The notes beneath the pieces were generated by a model. It saw nothing but the letters and a program-made list of their open reading frames with translations, made no database searches and was not told the DNA's origin. This document shows, piece by piece, positions 44,692 through 53,654 of a DNA stretch of 64,000 nt (positions within the stretch are counted from its first letter, which is position 1; every line of letters starts with the position of its first letter). The position numbers and the translations under genes are program-made. This DNA comes from an uncultured Rhizobiaceae group bacterium (GTDB taxonomy: Bacteria > Pseudomonadota > Alphaproteobacteria > Rhizobiales > Rhizobiaceae): assembly GCA_947501445.1 (NCBI GenBank), contig CANMVS010000006.1, positions 1-64,000 on the forward strand. The letters are read 5' to 3'.

Positions 44692-44708
44692 ACGTGTATT
44701 TTACACGT
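44692..44708. promoter_or_regulatory. Palindrome in the porin 2 promoter region
   Basis: ACGTGT-atttt-ACACGT, a perfect 6-bp inverted repeat about 60-77 bases upstream of porin 2. There is no counterpart upstream of porin 1. It could be an operator; nothing identifies the regulator. Confidence 0.35.
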
Positions 44709-44751
44709 TATGGGACTAAAAATCGCGTAATTGGAAATTTGGGTGCAATTC

Positions 44752-45018
44752 CTAATGCATCGTCATCCATTCACGCGCTGCGCGCAGTGCTTCGGCCAAA
44801 TCCGCCTTATTCATCGTCTTTGCCAGGTCTGAACGCAGCTCTGCTGCGCGGTTCGACCCCTTGATTGCAGCTATATTGAGCCATTTGTGAGCTGCAACAT
44901 GGTCCAATGGGCAATCGCGTCCGGCCGCATACATGAGGCCCATTTCGCAAAATAGGCTCGCTTCAGCCTTGCCACCCATGGAAGACAGGTGCTGATCAAG
45001 ATGTTCAAATCGTGCCAT
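44752..45018 (-). CDS. Small Sel1-repeat-like protein
   Basis: 88 residues containing one Sel1-type (TPR-like) repeat: ASLFCEMGLMYAAGRDCPLDHVAAHKWLNIAAIKGSNRAAELR. No signal peptide. Short proteins of this type are common in Hyphomicrobiales and of unknown function; Sel1 repeats mediate protein contacts. The ATG at 45018 has GGGA upstream; the longer frame (to 45048) reads into repeat copy D and is not used. Confidence 0.7.
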   Translation of the reverse strand: MARFEHLDQHLSSMGGKAEASLFCEMGLMYAAGRDCPLDHVAAHKWLNIAAIKGSNRAAELRSDLAKTMNKADLAEALRAAREWMTMH

Positions 45019-45529
45019 AGTATAATTCCCTGTTCTAGACCGTTTCACGTTTTGTCAGAAACCGGACAACGGTGTCTGCCTTTGATTTTTTTTATGCGTT
45101 CTGGTTTTGCCGATTCCGTCAAAACCTGAGTTGTTTCAATGCCGTTTGTTGGACCTGTTAAACTTCCAAGAGTTTTGTATTCACCGGTTTTTCCGGCGTC
45201 TTTTTGATGAATGCAGTGTGCCCGTCGGAGTTGAATCCGGCGTTAAATTGCATGCTTAATTTCGTGCAAACAAAGTCCAAACGATTGGTAAATTTGTGTT
45301 TTCGTTAAACATCGCGGATGCCTGATACCGGGCATTTGTGCAAAAATTGACTAAAATTGCAGCGATCTGATTTCAACCACTTGATAACCACGAAAAACAT
45401 CAACAATCCAGTTCGCGAGCTGAAGTTGCTGAAAAAGCTTTTCAATTGCCTTGCAATTCCGGCTGCAGATCAACCCGATTTTGTATAGACTGCACTGCAA
45501 TTGAGGCTAACCGGTTTGCAGGAGACTTC
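45019..45529. other. Intergenic region with repeat copy D
   Basis: About 510 bases between divergent small genes. Besides the repeat at 45037-45136 it holds a weak ACCGG-ttttt-CCGG hairpin followed by TCTTTTT (about 45194-45214). No gene is supported. Confidence 0.5.
45037..45136 (+). repeat. Dispersed two-hairpin repeat, copy D
   Basis: About 100 bp beginning AGACCGTTTCACGTTTTGTCAG, immediately upstream of the Sel1-like gene. The second hairpin is CTGGTTTTG/CAAAACCTG with one mismatch. Divergence from the other copies is slightly higher (for example GTCTGCC for GTCGGCC). Confidence 0.85.
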
Positions 45530-45880
45530 ATGTTCGCAAAGACAGCAATGGTCGCGGTGACAACAGTGTTGCTGCTGGGCAGTGCATTTGCCAATGACCC
45601 CATTGAAGGCAATTGGCTTACACAATATGGACAAACAGCGGCTATTGCCCCGTGCGGCGGCGGATTTTATTGCGTTACCTTGAAAACCGGAAAATACGCT
45701 GGCAGCCAAATTGGGTCCTTGAAGAATATGGGGACTCAATACGAGGGAAAGGTAACCGACCCTGCCAGGCAAAAGACCTATTCGGGCAAGGCGACCATCA
45801 CCGGTGACGTGATGAAAATGAGCGGCTGCGTATTGGGCGGCCTCATCTGTCGCGCGCGGGTCTGGAATCGAAAACCGTAA
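45530..45880 (+). CDS. DUF2147 domain secreted protein
   Basis: 116 residues with a signal peptide (MFAKTAMVAVTTVLLLGSAFA). The mature domain has the DUF2147 opening PIEGNWLTQYG, then GFYCVTLKTGKYAGSQIG, a YSGKATITGDVMKMSGCVLGGLICRARVW C-terminus and two cysteine pairs. DUF2147 is a lipocalin-like periplasmic family of unknown function. The ATG at 45530 has GGAG upstream. Confidence 0.75.
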   Translation: MFAKTAMVAVTTVLLLGSAFANDPIEGNWLTQYGQTAAIAPCGGGFYCVTLKTGKYAGSQIGSLKNMGTQYEGKVTDPARQKTYSGKATITGDVMKMSGCVLGGLICRARVWNRKP

Positions 45881-45989
45881 AATTCAGATACAGCCCCGAC
45901 CACTCGCCCGCAATGCCGCCCGTATAGTAAAAGCGGGATGTTTGCACCTTGCGATCAAGCCTTTCAAACACCCAGCATCACACCTATTT

Positions 45990-46697
45990 TCAACGGGCGG
46001 TTTGGCCGAAAAGTATTTTCTGCGCTTCCTTGTCATCGGCAAGATTGGGAATGGTGCGTTCTGCCTTTCCCACCTCGATGCCAGTTTTCACCGCAGGCCG
46101 CTCCATTACCGCACCAAACCAGCGTTTCAGGTTTGGAAAATCATCCAGTGATTGTCCTTGTCGTTCGTGCGGAATAATCCAGCCTATGCAGGCAATATCA
46201 GCAATCGAGTAGATATCAGCCAGATACTCATGGTCTGCAAGACGACCATCCATAACCTCGTAAAGCCTGTTGACTTCGTTGGTATAGCGCTCAATTGCGT
46301 AGGGAACCTGCTCTGGTGCATAGGCACGAAAATGATGTGCCTGCCCTGCCATAGGGCCAAGGCCGCCCATTTGCCAGAAAAGCCATTCATCTGTTGCAAT
46401 GCGTGCGCGTTCATCCTGCGGATAAAACCGGGAAAACTTACGTCCGAGATACTGCAGGATGGCGCCGGATTCGAAAACCGATATCGCCTGACCACCAGGG
46501 CCCTCCGGGTCTACAATTGCCGGCATTCTATTGTTCGGTGCAATGCGCAGAAATGCCGGAGCGAATTGATCACCTGCACCAATGTTGACGAATTTAACGT
46601 CATAGGGAACACCCAGTTCCTCAAGCATTATCGAGATTTTCCAGCCATTGGGTGTTGACCAATAGTACAGTTCTATCGGCAATGATTGTTGTGCCAT
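45990..46697 (-). CDS. Glutathione S-transferase family protein (YghU/YfcG-like)
   Basis: 235 residues. An N-terminal thioredoxin-like domain (ELYYWSTPNGWKISIMLEEL, NNRMPAIVDPEGPGG, VFESGAILQYLGRKF) is followed by an all-helical domain (ATDEWLFWQMGGLGPMAGQ, YSIADIACIGWI). The TPNGWK motif is typical of the disulfide-bond oxidoreductase subgroup of bacterial GSTs, which act on glutathione and glutathionylspermidine disulfides. Cytoplasmic, no operon partners. Confidence 0.88.
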   Translation of the reverse strand: MAQQSLPIELYYWSTPNGWKISIMLEELGVPYDVKFVNIGAGDQFAPAFLRIAPNNRMPAIVDPEGPGGQAISVFESGAILQYLGRKFSRFYPQDERARIATDEWLFWQMGGLGPMAGQAHHFRAYAPEQVPYAIERYTNEVNRLYEVMDGRLADHEYLADIYSIADIACIGWIIPHERQGQSLDDFPNLKRWFGAVMERPAVKTGIEVGKAERTIPNLADDKEAQKILFGQTAR

Positions 46698-46916
46698 ACG
46701 TCATCTCCGCATCCAAAGTTCACCATCTCCCCGCAAACCTACTGCAGCGGTATTGGAAAATGAACTGCACAGGCCATATTTGATCAGGTTTCCTTTTGCG
46801 GATGCAGTCAACACCAATGTGAACACTGTATGAACGACGCTGTCAGCATGGGTTCAGTGGCAGTGCTCCATTATGGGCGAAGTTCAATTGCATCGCCTAA
46901 AGTCAGGAACCACACC

Positions 46917-47096
46917 ATGATCGCCATTCTTACCCGTCGCTTCATACTTATCAGTCTGGTTTTTGCAATCCTGGCAATTGCCGTTGCTTACGCGGTTGGC
47001 AAACAGGACCAGCCAAACCGCTCCTGGGTGGCAGGACAACCTGTTCATTGCGTAACCGGAGACAGTCCGCGTTGCATTTCATTCACGAAACCCTGA
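46917..47096 (+). CDS. Small single-span membrane protein, hypothetical
   Basis: 59 residues with one long hydrophobic helix (RRFILISLVFAILAIAVAYAVG) and a short tail containing two cysteines (PVHCVTGDSPRCISF). AGGAA lies about eight bases upstream of the ATG. It could be a small transmembrane or secreted protein; no family recognised. Confidence 0.45.
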   Translation: MIAILTRRFILISLVFAILAIAVAYAVGKQDQPNRSWVAGQPVHCVTGDSPRCISFTKP

Positions 47097-47112
47097 TATT
47101 GGATACTTGGAA

Positions 47113-47283
47113 ATGCTTGCAATCACCCTCCACCACTTATCCACCGCACTACGCATTGCCATCGTCAGCACAATTTTCATCGCGCCGGTGGCCGGATTCA
47201 CCGCCAATCACACAGCAGGCAAAAATGCCGGTGTGCAGGGTGCAGGCTTTATCCTGTTCATGAGCCTCCAACGCAATCGATAA
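47113..47283 (+). CDS. Possible small hydrophobic protein, hypothetical
   Basis: 56-codon frame, 16 bases after the previous small gene, with hydrophobic segments (LRIAIVSTIFIAPVAGFTA and AGFILFMSL). The ribosome binding site is poor (TTGG). Spacing suggests co-transcription with the upstream small gene if real. No homologue recognised. Confidence 0.3.
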   Translation: MLAITLHHLSTALRIAIVSTIFIAPVAGFTANHTAGKNAGVQGAGFILFMSLQRNR

Positions 47284-47398
47284 CCGGGCATATGCCAAAT
47301 GCCCTTTGATGTTTACCACTTTGGTGAATTTAAACGAATTTCAGCGCCAAAATGGCCAAGGTCGTTTTCATGTCACACCCGGATGACTATATTGATGC

Positions 47399-48904
47399 AT
47401 GAACACACGAATCATACAGCAAAACCAATCATCGGTTGAAATACCGGCAGCAGTCGCTGAGCGCTCCTATTCCAACGCCAAGGACGCCGTAGCGGCATTA
47501 CTCGAAATATATCAGCGTAACACCGCATTTCTGCGCGAAAAACTGGTCGCAGTCGGCAATGGTGTGCTGGACGGCAATATCAGATATCGGTCCTACTATC
47601 CGGAAGTCCGCATCAAGACCTCGAGTTTTTCACACATCGATAGCCGTCTTTCCTATGGTCATGTCACATCACCTGGCAACTATGCGGCAACGATAACCCG
47701 GCCGGATCTGTTTCAGTGTTACCTCGAGCAGCAGCTTGATCTGCTGATCAGGAACCATGGCGTTGACGTTATTGTTGCAGAATCCGACACACCCATACCA
47801 TTACATTTTGCGTTTGGGGATGATTCCAGCGTTGAGGCAACCGCAGCAAACAATATCTCATTTCCTTTGCGTGATCTTTTCGATGTGCCCGATCTCAATA
47901 TTACGGACGATATGATCGTCAATGGTACCTACGATACGGAATCGGGAGCGCCACTGCCGCTTGCAGCTTTCACTGCACAGCGCGTTGATTATTCTCTTGC
48001 GCGCCTGTCCCATTATACGGCTACCCTCCCTGAGCATTTTCAGAATTTTGTGCTCTTTACCAACTACCAGTTCTATGTCGAGGAGTTCTGTGCCTACGCC
48101 AAGGCGTTGATGGCCGATGGCGGCAGTGGATATACGGAATTTGTCGAACCGGGCAATGTCATCACCAGAGCAGGAGAGACAGAGACGAGGGAGGATGGCG
48201 CCCCCGGCCGGCTCCCGCAAATGCCAGCCTATCACCTCAAGCGCGGTAACCATACGGGCATCACCATGATCAATATTGGTGTCGGCCCCTCCAATGCCAA
48301 GACAATCACCGACCATGTTGCGGTCTTGAGGCCACACTCCTGGCTGATGCTGGGACATTGTGCAGGACTGCGCAACAGCCAGCAACTGGGTGATTATGTC
48401 TTGGCCCACGCCTATGTGCGTGAGGATCATGTGCTTGATGACGATCTGCCGATCTGGGTTCCGATCCCGGCGCTCGCCGAAGTTCAGGTCGCAATGCAGG
48501 AAGCGGTTGCTGAGATCACCGGATTGGAAGGCTATGACCTCAAACGTATCATGCGTACCGGAACAGTTGCCACGATCGACAACAGGAATTGGGAATTGCG
48601 CGATCAAAGCGGGCCTGTGCACCGTCTGTCATTGTCGCGGGCTATTGCATTGGACATGGAATCGGCAACCATTGCTGCCAATGGCTTTCGGTTTCGTGTT
48701 CCCTATGGAACATTGCTTTGTGTCTCTGACAAACCACTGCATGGGGAGCTCAAACTGCCCGGCATGGCAACAGAGTTTTACCGAACCCAGGTCAACCAGC
48801 ACCTCAAGATAGGCATTCTTGCACTTGAGAAACTGGCTTCCATGCCGCCAGAAAGACTGCATTCTCGTAAATTGCGCAGTTTCTTTGAGCCTGCATTCCA
48901 GTAA
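47399..48904 (+). CDS. amn: AMP nucleosidase
   Basis: Hydrolyses AMP to adenine and ribose 5-phosphate, a purine salvage and energy-balance enzyme. The 501-residue protein has the N-terminal AMP nucleosidase domain (about 1-180, YYPEVRIKTSSF, SYGHVTSPGNYAATITRPDLF) and a C-terminal nucleoside-phosphorylase-fold domain (INIGVGPSNAKTITDHVAVLRP, MLGHCAGLR, ALDMESATIAANGFRF, LCVSDKPLHGE). The last motif set is diagnostic. Confidence 0.96.
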   Translation: MNTRIIQQNQSSVEIPAAVAERSYSNAKDAVAALLEIYQRNTAFLREKLVAVGNGVLDGNIRYRSYYPEVRIKTSSFSHIDSRLSYGHVTSPGNYAATITRPDLFQCYLEQQLDLLIRNHGVDVIVAESDTPIPLHFAFGDDSSVEATAANNISFPLRDLFDVPDLNITDDMIVNGTYDTESGAPLPLAAFTAQRVDYSLARLSHYTATLPEHFQNFVLFTNYQFYVEEFCAYAKALMADGGSGYTEFVEPGNVITRAGETETREDGAPGRLPQMPAYHLKRGNHTGITMINIGVGPSNAKTITDHVAVLRPHSWLMLGHCAGLRNSQQLGDYVLAHAYVREDHVLDDDLPIWVPIPALAEVQVAMQEAVAEITGLEGYDLKRIMRTGTVATIDNRNWELRDQSGPVHRLSLSRAIALDMESATIAANGFRFRVPYGTLLCVSDKPLHGELKLPGMATEFYRTQVNQHLKIGILALEKLASMPPERLHSRKLRSFFEPAFQ

Positions 48905-49162
48905 TACTACCTGCGCGTTGGGCAGAATGTTTATTGTATGGGACCATCGGCTGGACCGTTTGACGGAAAAACCCGATAAAATCCAACAGGTTGGAACTCA
49001 GCAGCGGTAACAACGACCCCTGCCCCGTCACATCCATGAAAATGCCTGCTGCAGCGACAGGTATGAAATACCTATGGTCGTAATTTTCTTACGGTGCCCA
49101 CAGTAAATCCGAAGCAGTTTGCAACTCAAAAAGCGAGCCCTCGGTGACGCAGCACGCCGTCA

Positions 49163-50833
49163 CTACATATTTGGATATACCGGACCTTCGCCGCCCTGCG
49201 GCGGCACCCAATTGATGTTCTGGTTTGGATCCTTGATATCACATGTTTTGCAATGCACGCAGTTTTGCGCATTGATCACAAACTTTGGCTCGCTGCCACC
49301 CTCAGCAACCCATTCATACACACCCGCCGGACAGTAGCGTGTCGACGGACCGGCAAACACATCGTATTCCGAGGATTTTTGCAATTCAGCATCCTGCAGC
49401 TGCAGATGTACAGGTTCATCTTCTTCGTGATTGGTGTTTGAAAGAAAAACCGAAGAGAGGCGATCAAAGGTCAGGACACCGTCGGGACGCGGATAGTCAA
49501 TTTTCTTGTGACCGGCAGCCGGCTCCAGCGATGCGTAATCGGGTTTTTCATGCTTTAGGGTTGAGAAAGGAGACCAGCCGCCAAAAAGCGTATTGATCCA
49601 CATATCCAAACCACCAAGCATCACGCCGCCAATCGTTCCAAATCGCGACCATAGCGGTTTGACGTTGCGCACGCGTTTGAGGTCCTTGCCGATTTCACTG
49701 GCACGCCAGTTGGCTTCATAATCAGAAATTTCATCAGCCTGCCGTCCAGATGCAATCGCCTCTGCCACATTTTCCGCGGCCATCATGCCCGAAAGCATGG
49801 CATTGTGAGAGCCTTTGATGCGTGGCACATTGACAAATCCTGCGGAGCAGCCAATCAGCGCGCCGCCCGGGAATGTCAATTTGGGGACAGACTGCCAGCC
49901 GCCTTCTGTTATAGCACGTGCACCATAGGATATGCGTTTGCCATTTTCAAACGTCGCTGCGATGGAAGGATGGGTCTTGAAACGCTGAAATTCTTCAAAT
50001 GGCGAAAGATAGGGATTTTTGTAATTCAAATGCATTACAAATCCCACTGCGACAAGATTGTCCTCAAGATGGTAGAGGAATGAACCCCCGCCGGTTTTCC
50101 AGTCCAGTGGCCAGCCGAACGAATGTTGCACAAGACCCTGTTTGTGTTTTTTGGGATCGACCTCCCACAATTCCTTTATGCCAATACCAAATTTTTGTGG
50201 TTGGCTGTCCTTGTCGAGGCTGAATTTTGAGATCAGCTGTTTTGCCAGCGATCCACGAACACCTTCCCCGATGAGAACATATTTTCCGAGCAGCTCCATG
50301 CCCCGTGCGTAGTTGGGACCCGGCTTGCCATCCCGGCCAACACCCATGTCTCCAGTGGCAACACCAATGACGGCGCCTTCATCATTGTAAAGTACTTCGC
50401 TACCGGCAAAACCGGGATAAATTTCCACGCCCAGTTCTTCCGCCTTTGCTGCAAGCCAACGGCACACATTGCCGAGCGATACGATGTAGTTTCCATGATT
50501 GTTCATCAAAGGTGGCATCATGAAATTTGGCAGGGTGATTGAGCTTTTTGCCAACAGGACCAGAAAATGATCTTTGTTTACTGCGGTCTTGAATGGATGA
50601 TCCGGGTCATCGCGCCATTGCGGCAACAATTTGTCTATGCCAACGGTGTCGACAACCGCACCGGAAAGAATATGAGCACCGACTTCGCCACCCTTCTCAA
50701 GCACGACAACAGAGAGTTCCTCATTGAGCTGCTTCAGTCGAATTGCGGCAGATAGACCAGCAGGACCAGCACCGACAATAACAACATCGAACTCCATGCT
50801 CTCCCGCTCGGGCAATTCGATAGCCTCACTCAT
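49163..50833 (-). CDS. Electron-transfer flavoprotein:ubiquinone oxidoreductase
   Basis: Membrane-associated FAD and [4Fe-4S] enzyme passing electrons from ETF (fatty-acid, branched-chain and choline-type dehydrogenases) to ubiquinone. The 556-residue protein has the Rossmann motif VVIVGAGPAGLSAAIRL (about 15-31), GAHILSGAVVD, the quinone-binding region (FPGGALIGCSAGFVN) and the C-terminal ferredoxin-like cluster site RYCPAGVYEWV plus NCVHCKTCDIKDP. The ATG at 50833 has GAGGAG upstream. A perfect TTGACGT/ACGTCAA palindrome lies 120-135 bases upstream. Confidence 0.96.
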   Translation of the reverse strand: MSEAIELPERESMEFDVVIVGAGPAGLSAAIRLKQLNEELSVVVLEKGGEVGAHILSGAVVDTVGIDKLLPQWRDDPDHPFKTAVNKDHFLVLLAKSSITLPNFMMPPLMNNHGNYIVSLGNVCRWLAAKAEELGVEIYPGFAGSEVLYNDEGAVIGVATGDMGVGRDGKPGPNYARGMELLGKYVLIGEGVRGSLAKQLISKFSLDKDSQPQKFGIGIKELWEVDPKKHKQGLVQHSFGWPLDWKTGGGSFLYHLEDNLVAVGFVMHLNYKNPYLSPFEEFQRFKTHPSIAATFENGKRISYGARAITEGGWQSVPKLTFPGGALIGCSAGFVNVPRIKGSHNAMLSGMMAAENVAEAIASGRQADEISDYEANWRASEIGKDLKRVRNVKPLWSRFGTIGGVMLGGLDMWINTLFGGWSPFSTLKHEKPDYASLEPAAGHKKIDYPRPDGVLTFDRLSSVFLSNTNHEEDEPVHLQLQDAELQKSSEYDVFAGPSTRYCPAGVYEWVAEGGSEPKFVINAQNCVHCKTCDIKDPNQNINWVPPQGGEGPVYPNM

Positions 50834-51176
50834 GATACAACTCCTCTTGCAACATCTGATCGCTGGGCATTTTCCTTCTATGGCAAATAGCCTTTCGGGA
50901 AATCCAGCGCAATCATTTAGAATCGTTCTTTGCAATATTCCTTCTATTTACTTTGACGTAAACGTCAATTATTTGCCAGAAACAATGATCGGACATATCG
51001 TCGCTCCACGATTTTCCCCTGCCTGAGCGTTAACAGCCGACTGAGGCGCGTTTCGCGTCCTGCCACCAACACAACGAACTGCGCCAGCGCCACCATCCCC
51101 TCACATAACAACCCCTTGTGGGGGATAGGCATATTGTTGGCTTTGCTTTGTACAAAAGGTCATCTAAAATCGCTCC
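50834..51176. other. Intergenic region between divergent ETF-QO and uracil-DNA glycosylase genes
   Basis: 343 bases with no gene, containing the operator-like palindrome at 50953-50968. Nothing else was recognised. Confidence 0.5.
50953..50968. promoter_or_regulatory. Perfect 16-bp palindrome upstream of the ETF-QO gene, candidate LiuR-type operator
   Basis: TTGACGT-aa-ACGTCAA. The sequence resembles the ACGTNNACGT-type sites of MerR-family LiuR, which controls branched-chain amino-acid and acyl-CoA catabolism genes in proteobacteria. ETF-QO serves that metabolism, so the match is sensible. The motif is from memory; the assignment is inference. Confidence 0.5.
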
Positions 51177-52064
51177 ATGACGACAGCTCCATCCGACTTC
51201 ATCGAAAACATGTCTGCCGGCGAATGCGCAGCCACGCTGTATTTTTACGCCGACGCTGGCGTCGACTGCCTGTTGGATGACAGCGCCATTGACCGATTTC
51301 AGGAAAGTGCACAGGCAAAGGTGAAGACTGCCCGCAATGTTCCTGCGCAATCCGCCCAAAGAGTGCCGGCAGCAAACGCACAAAGCATAACGCCTGCTGC
51401 GCAACCTTCTCAGGATCAACAGGCAACACAAAGCGCCGCAATTCCCAATGAGCAGGCCATAGCTGAAGCACGCGAAACGGCGCGCTCCGCACAATCCATC
51501 GACGCACTGTATCAGTGCCTGTTGTCATTTAATGGCTGCAATTTGCGCTTCGGTGCCCGCAACACCGTATTCGCAGATGGCAATGCAGCCGCTGAGATCA
51601 TGTTCATTGGTGAGGCCCCCGGGCGCGATGAAGACCGACAGGGCCTTCCTTTCGTCGGACGCGCCGGACAATTGCTGGACAAAATGCTTGCAGCAATTCA
51701 GTTCGAGCGTTCAGACGTCTATATCACGAATATGATTCCCTGGCGCCCACCGGGAAATCGCACACCAACCCCGTTGGAAATAGAGCTATGCCGACCATTC
51801 ATTCAACGGCACATTGAACTGGTGGCACCAAAGGTTGTTGTATTACTGGGCAATGTCTCCACAAAAGCCTTACTGGGAACCAGTCAGGGCATACTTTCTC
51901 TGCGTGGGAACTGGACGGAATACCGTTCAGATAACGACATAACAATTCCGGCACTGCCGACACTTCATCCGGCTTATCTGTTGCGAAACCCTGCTCAAAA
52001 AAGGCAGTCATGGGTTGATTTTCTGAAGCTGCGGGAACGCATCAACCAATTCTCCGCATCCTGA
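51177..52064 (+). CDS. Uracil-DNA glycosylase family 4 (UDGa)
   Basis: [4Fe-4S] uracil-DNA glycosylase of 295 residues. The catalytic domain starts near residue 105 with cysteines in [16 protein letters not shown], then the family motif [22 protein letters not shown] (about 143-164), [17 protein letters not shown] and the late motif [16 protein letters not shown]. The first 100 residues are an Ala/Gln-rich linker with low complexity, longer than in the minimal enzyme. The ATG at 51177 is the only good start. A family 5 enzyme is encoded at 13430. Confidence 0.93.
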   Translation: MTTAPSDFIENMSAGECAATLYFYADAGVDCLLDDSAIDRFQESAQAKVKTARNVPAQSAQRVPAANAQSITPAAQPSQDQQATQSAAIPNEQAIAEARETARSAQSIDALYQCLLSFNGCNLRFGARNTVFADGNAAAEIMFIGEAPGRDEDRQGLPFVGRAGQLLDKMLAAIQFERSDVYITNMIPWRPPGNRTPTPLEIELCRPFIQRHIELVAPKVVVLLGNVSTKALLGTSQGILSLRGNWTEYRSDNDITIPALPTLHPAYLLRNPAQKRQSWVDFLKLRERINQFSAS

Positions 52065-52291
52065 CAGTTTCGAACCTGTTCAAGCTCAGGTGTCATCGGA
52101 GGCTGCGGTGGAGGCACAGGCCTCAATCAATACAGATTTTTTTGATGTCGTTTCCAGGAATTCCATTTGAATGAAAATATGCCACATTGAACATGCCGTC
52201 TGACTGAATAGTTCCGGGCTGAAACACGCACGCGAATGAAAGTGCATCCACTGTCCTTGTGACGCAACATAATGCTTGAGGTTTTGATGTC

Positions 52292-53560
52292 ATGACAAGC
52301 AGCATCGTATCAATTGCCAGCCTGTTGCTATCAGCCTTCTTCCTGCTCGTTGCTGGCGGCCTTTCGGGATACCTCATTCCCCTTCGTGCCGTACAGGAAG
52401 GCTGGACAACATTTGACATCTCGCTGATTGCAACCGGTTATGCTGTTTGCTTTACAATCGGGTGTTTCATTACGCCCCGAATGGTGTTGCGGGTCGGGCA
52501 TGTGCGTGTGTTCGCTGTACTTGCTGCACTTCTGGCCATTTCCCTGCTGATGCACGGCCTCGTCCTGAACAGTCTGGCTTGGATATTGTTTCGCGGCATA
52601 GCAGGCTTTTCGATTGCCGGAACCTATATGGTCATTGAAAGCTGGCTTAATGAACGGGTTACAAACGAAACCCGAGGCACAGTATTTTCAATTTATATGG
52701 TCATTTCAATGCTCGGCCTGATGGCTGGCCAATTTATGGTACCGCTGGGCGACCCTCAAACCGCAACGCTGTTCATGGTCTGCGCAATTATCTATGCCCT
52801 CGCACTTATTCCAACCGGGCTTTCCAGTGCCCAGTCGCCGCAGCCGCTGACCGCTGTCAGGGTTGATATCAAGGGCCTCTATCTCAAGTCACCCGCAGCT
52901 GCTGTTGGCGCCGTGTTTGCAGGTTTTATAGCCGGGTCATGGACGAACCTTGGACCGGTTTTTGCGCAGGTCAATGGACTATCAACCGCGCAGGGCGCAA
53001 CGATGCTGGCACTTGCCATGATTGGTGGGGCGGTTTTTCAAATACCGATGGGTCGCATGTCTGATCGCATTGATCGACGCTACATGATGGCACTTGCCGG
53101 ATTGGTCGGCGCGCTGATGTGTGGCATCATATTGCTGATTGGCATGAGCAACATATTTATCTTCCTGGCAGCGGTTTTTCTGCTCGGATCCGTGTTGTTT
53201 CCAATCTATTCCCTCGTTGTGGCTCACGCCAATGACTACGCTCAAGCCGATGAATTTGTGGCCACATCCAGCGGATTGCTGATCATATTCGGCGGCGGCT
53301 CAATGATCGGACCACTTTTTTCCGGCGCGCTCATGGACAAGATTGGTACGCCGGCTTTGTTCATGGTCGTTGGCGTGGCATTTGTCTGTTATGGCGGTTA
53401 TGCCTTTTACCGAACCTTCCGTCGCCCGCAGGCAGACGAGGATGATCGTGTCGACTTCCAGGCCATACCCATGACCCGAACGCTGACACCGCAGACCTAT
53501 GAATTGGATCCACGCGTCGACGTTACCGATGATGAGGAATCAGTGTCACCCGCCGAATAA
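52292..53560 (+). CDS. MFS transporter (YcaD/YfkF-like)
   Basis: 422-residue inner-membrane carrier with about twelve hydrophobic segments and an acidic cytoplasmic tail (DDRVDFQAIPMT, DVTDDEESVSPAE). GFSIAGTYMVIESWLNERVTNETRG (about 110-134) and PMGRMSDRIDRRYMMALAG (about 250) are typical of the YcaD-like MFS group. The substrate is unknown. About 225 bases precede it without a gene; convergent with the EamA transporter, with repeat copy E between. Confidence 0.82.
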   Translation: MTSSIVSIASLLLSAFFLLVAGGLSGYLIPLRAVQEGWTTFDISLIATGYAVCFTIGCFITPRMVLRVGHVRVFAVLAALLAISLLMHGLVLNSLAWILFRGIAGFSIAGTYMVIESWLNERVTNETRGTVFSIYMVISMLGLMAGQFMVPLGDPQTATLFMVCAIIYALALIPTGLSSAQSPQPLTAVRVDIKGLYLKSPAAAVGAVFAGFIAGSWTNLGPVFAQVNGLSTAQGATMLALAMIGGAVFQIPMGRMSDRIDRRYMMALAGLVGALMCGIILLIGMSNIFIFLAAVFLLGSVLFPIYSLVVAHANDYAQADEFVATSSGLLIIFGGGSMIGPLFSGALMDKIGTPALFMVVGVAFVCYGGYAFYRTFRRPQADEDDRVDFQAIPMTRTLTPQTYELDPRVDVTDDEESVSPAE

Positions 53561-53587
53561 CCACCAAACAACAAACTTCGGCATTTT

Positions 53588-53654
53588 GGACCGTTTCACG
53601 TTTTGTCAGAGACGGGACACCGGTGTCGGCCTTTGATTTTGTTGATGCATTCAG
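53588..53654 (+). repeat. Dispersed two-hairpin repeat, copy E (truncated)
   Basis: 67 bp matching the first two thirds of the element (GGACCGTTTCACGTTTTGTCAG through GATGCATTCAG); the second hairpin is missing. Its last bases (TCA, read TGA on the minus strand at 53651-53653) form the stop codon of the EamA transporter gene. Confidence 0.85.

Noticed and set aside
48950-49000. Possible sixth copy of the two-hairpin repeat (GGACCGTTTGACGG...)
   Set aside because: Only the first 9-10 bases match; the rest does not align with the element.
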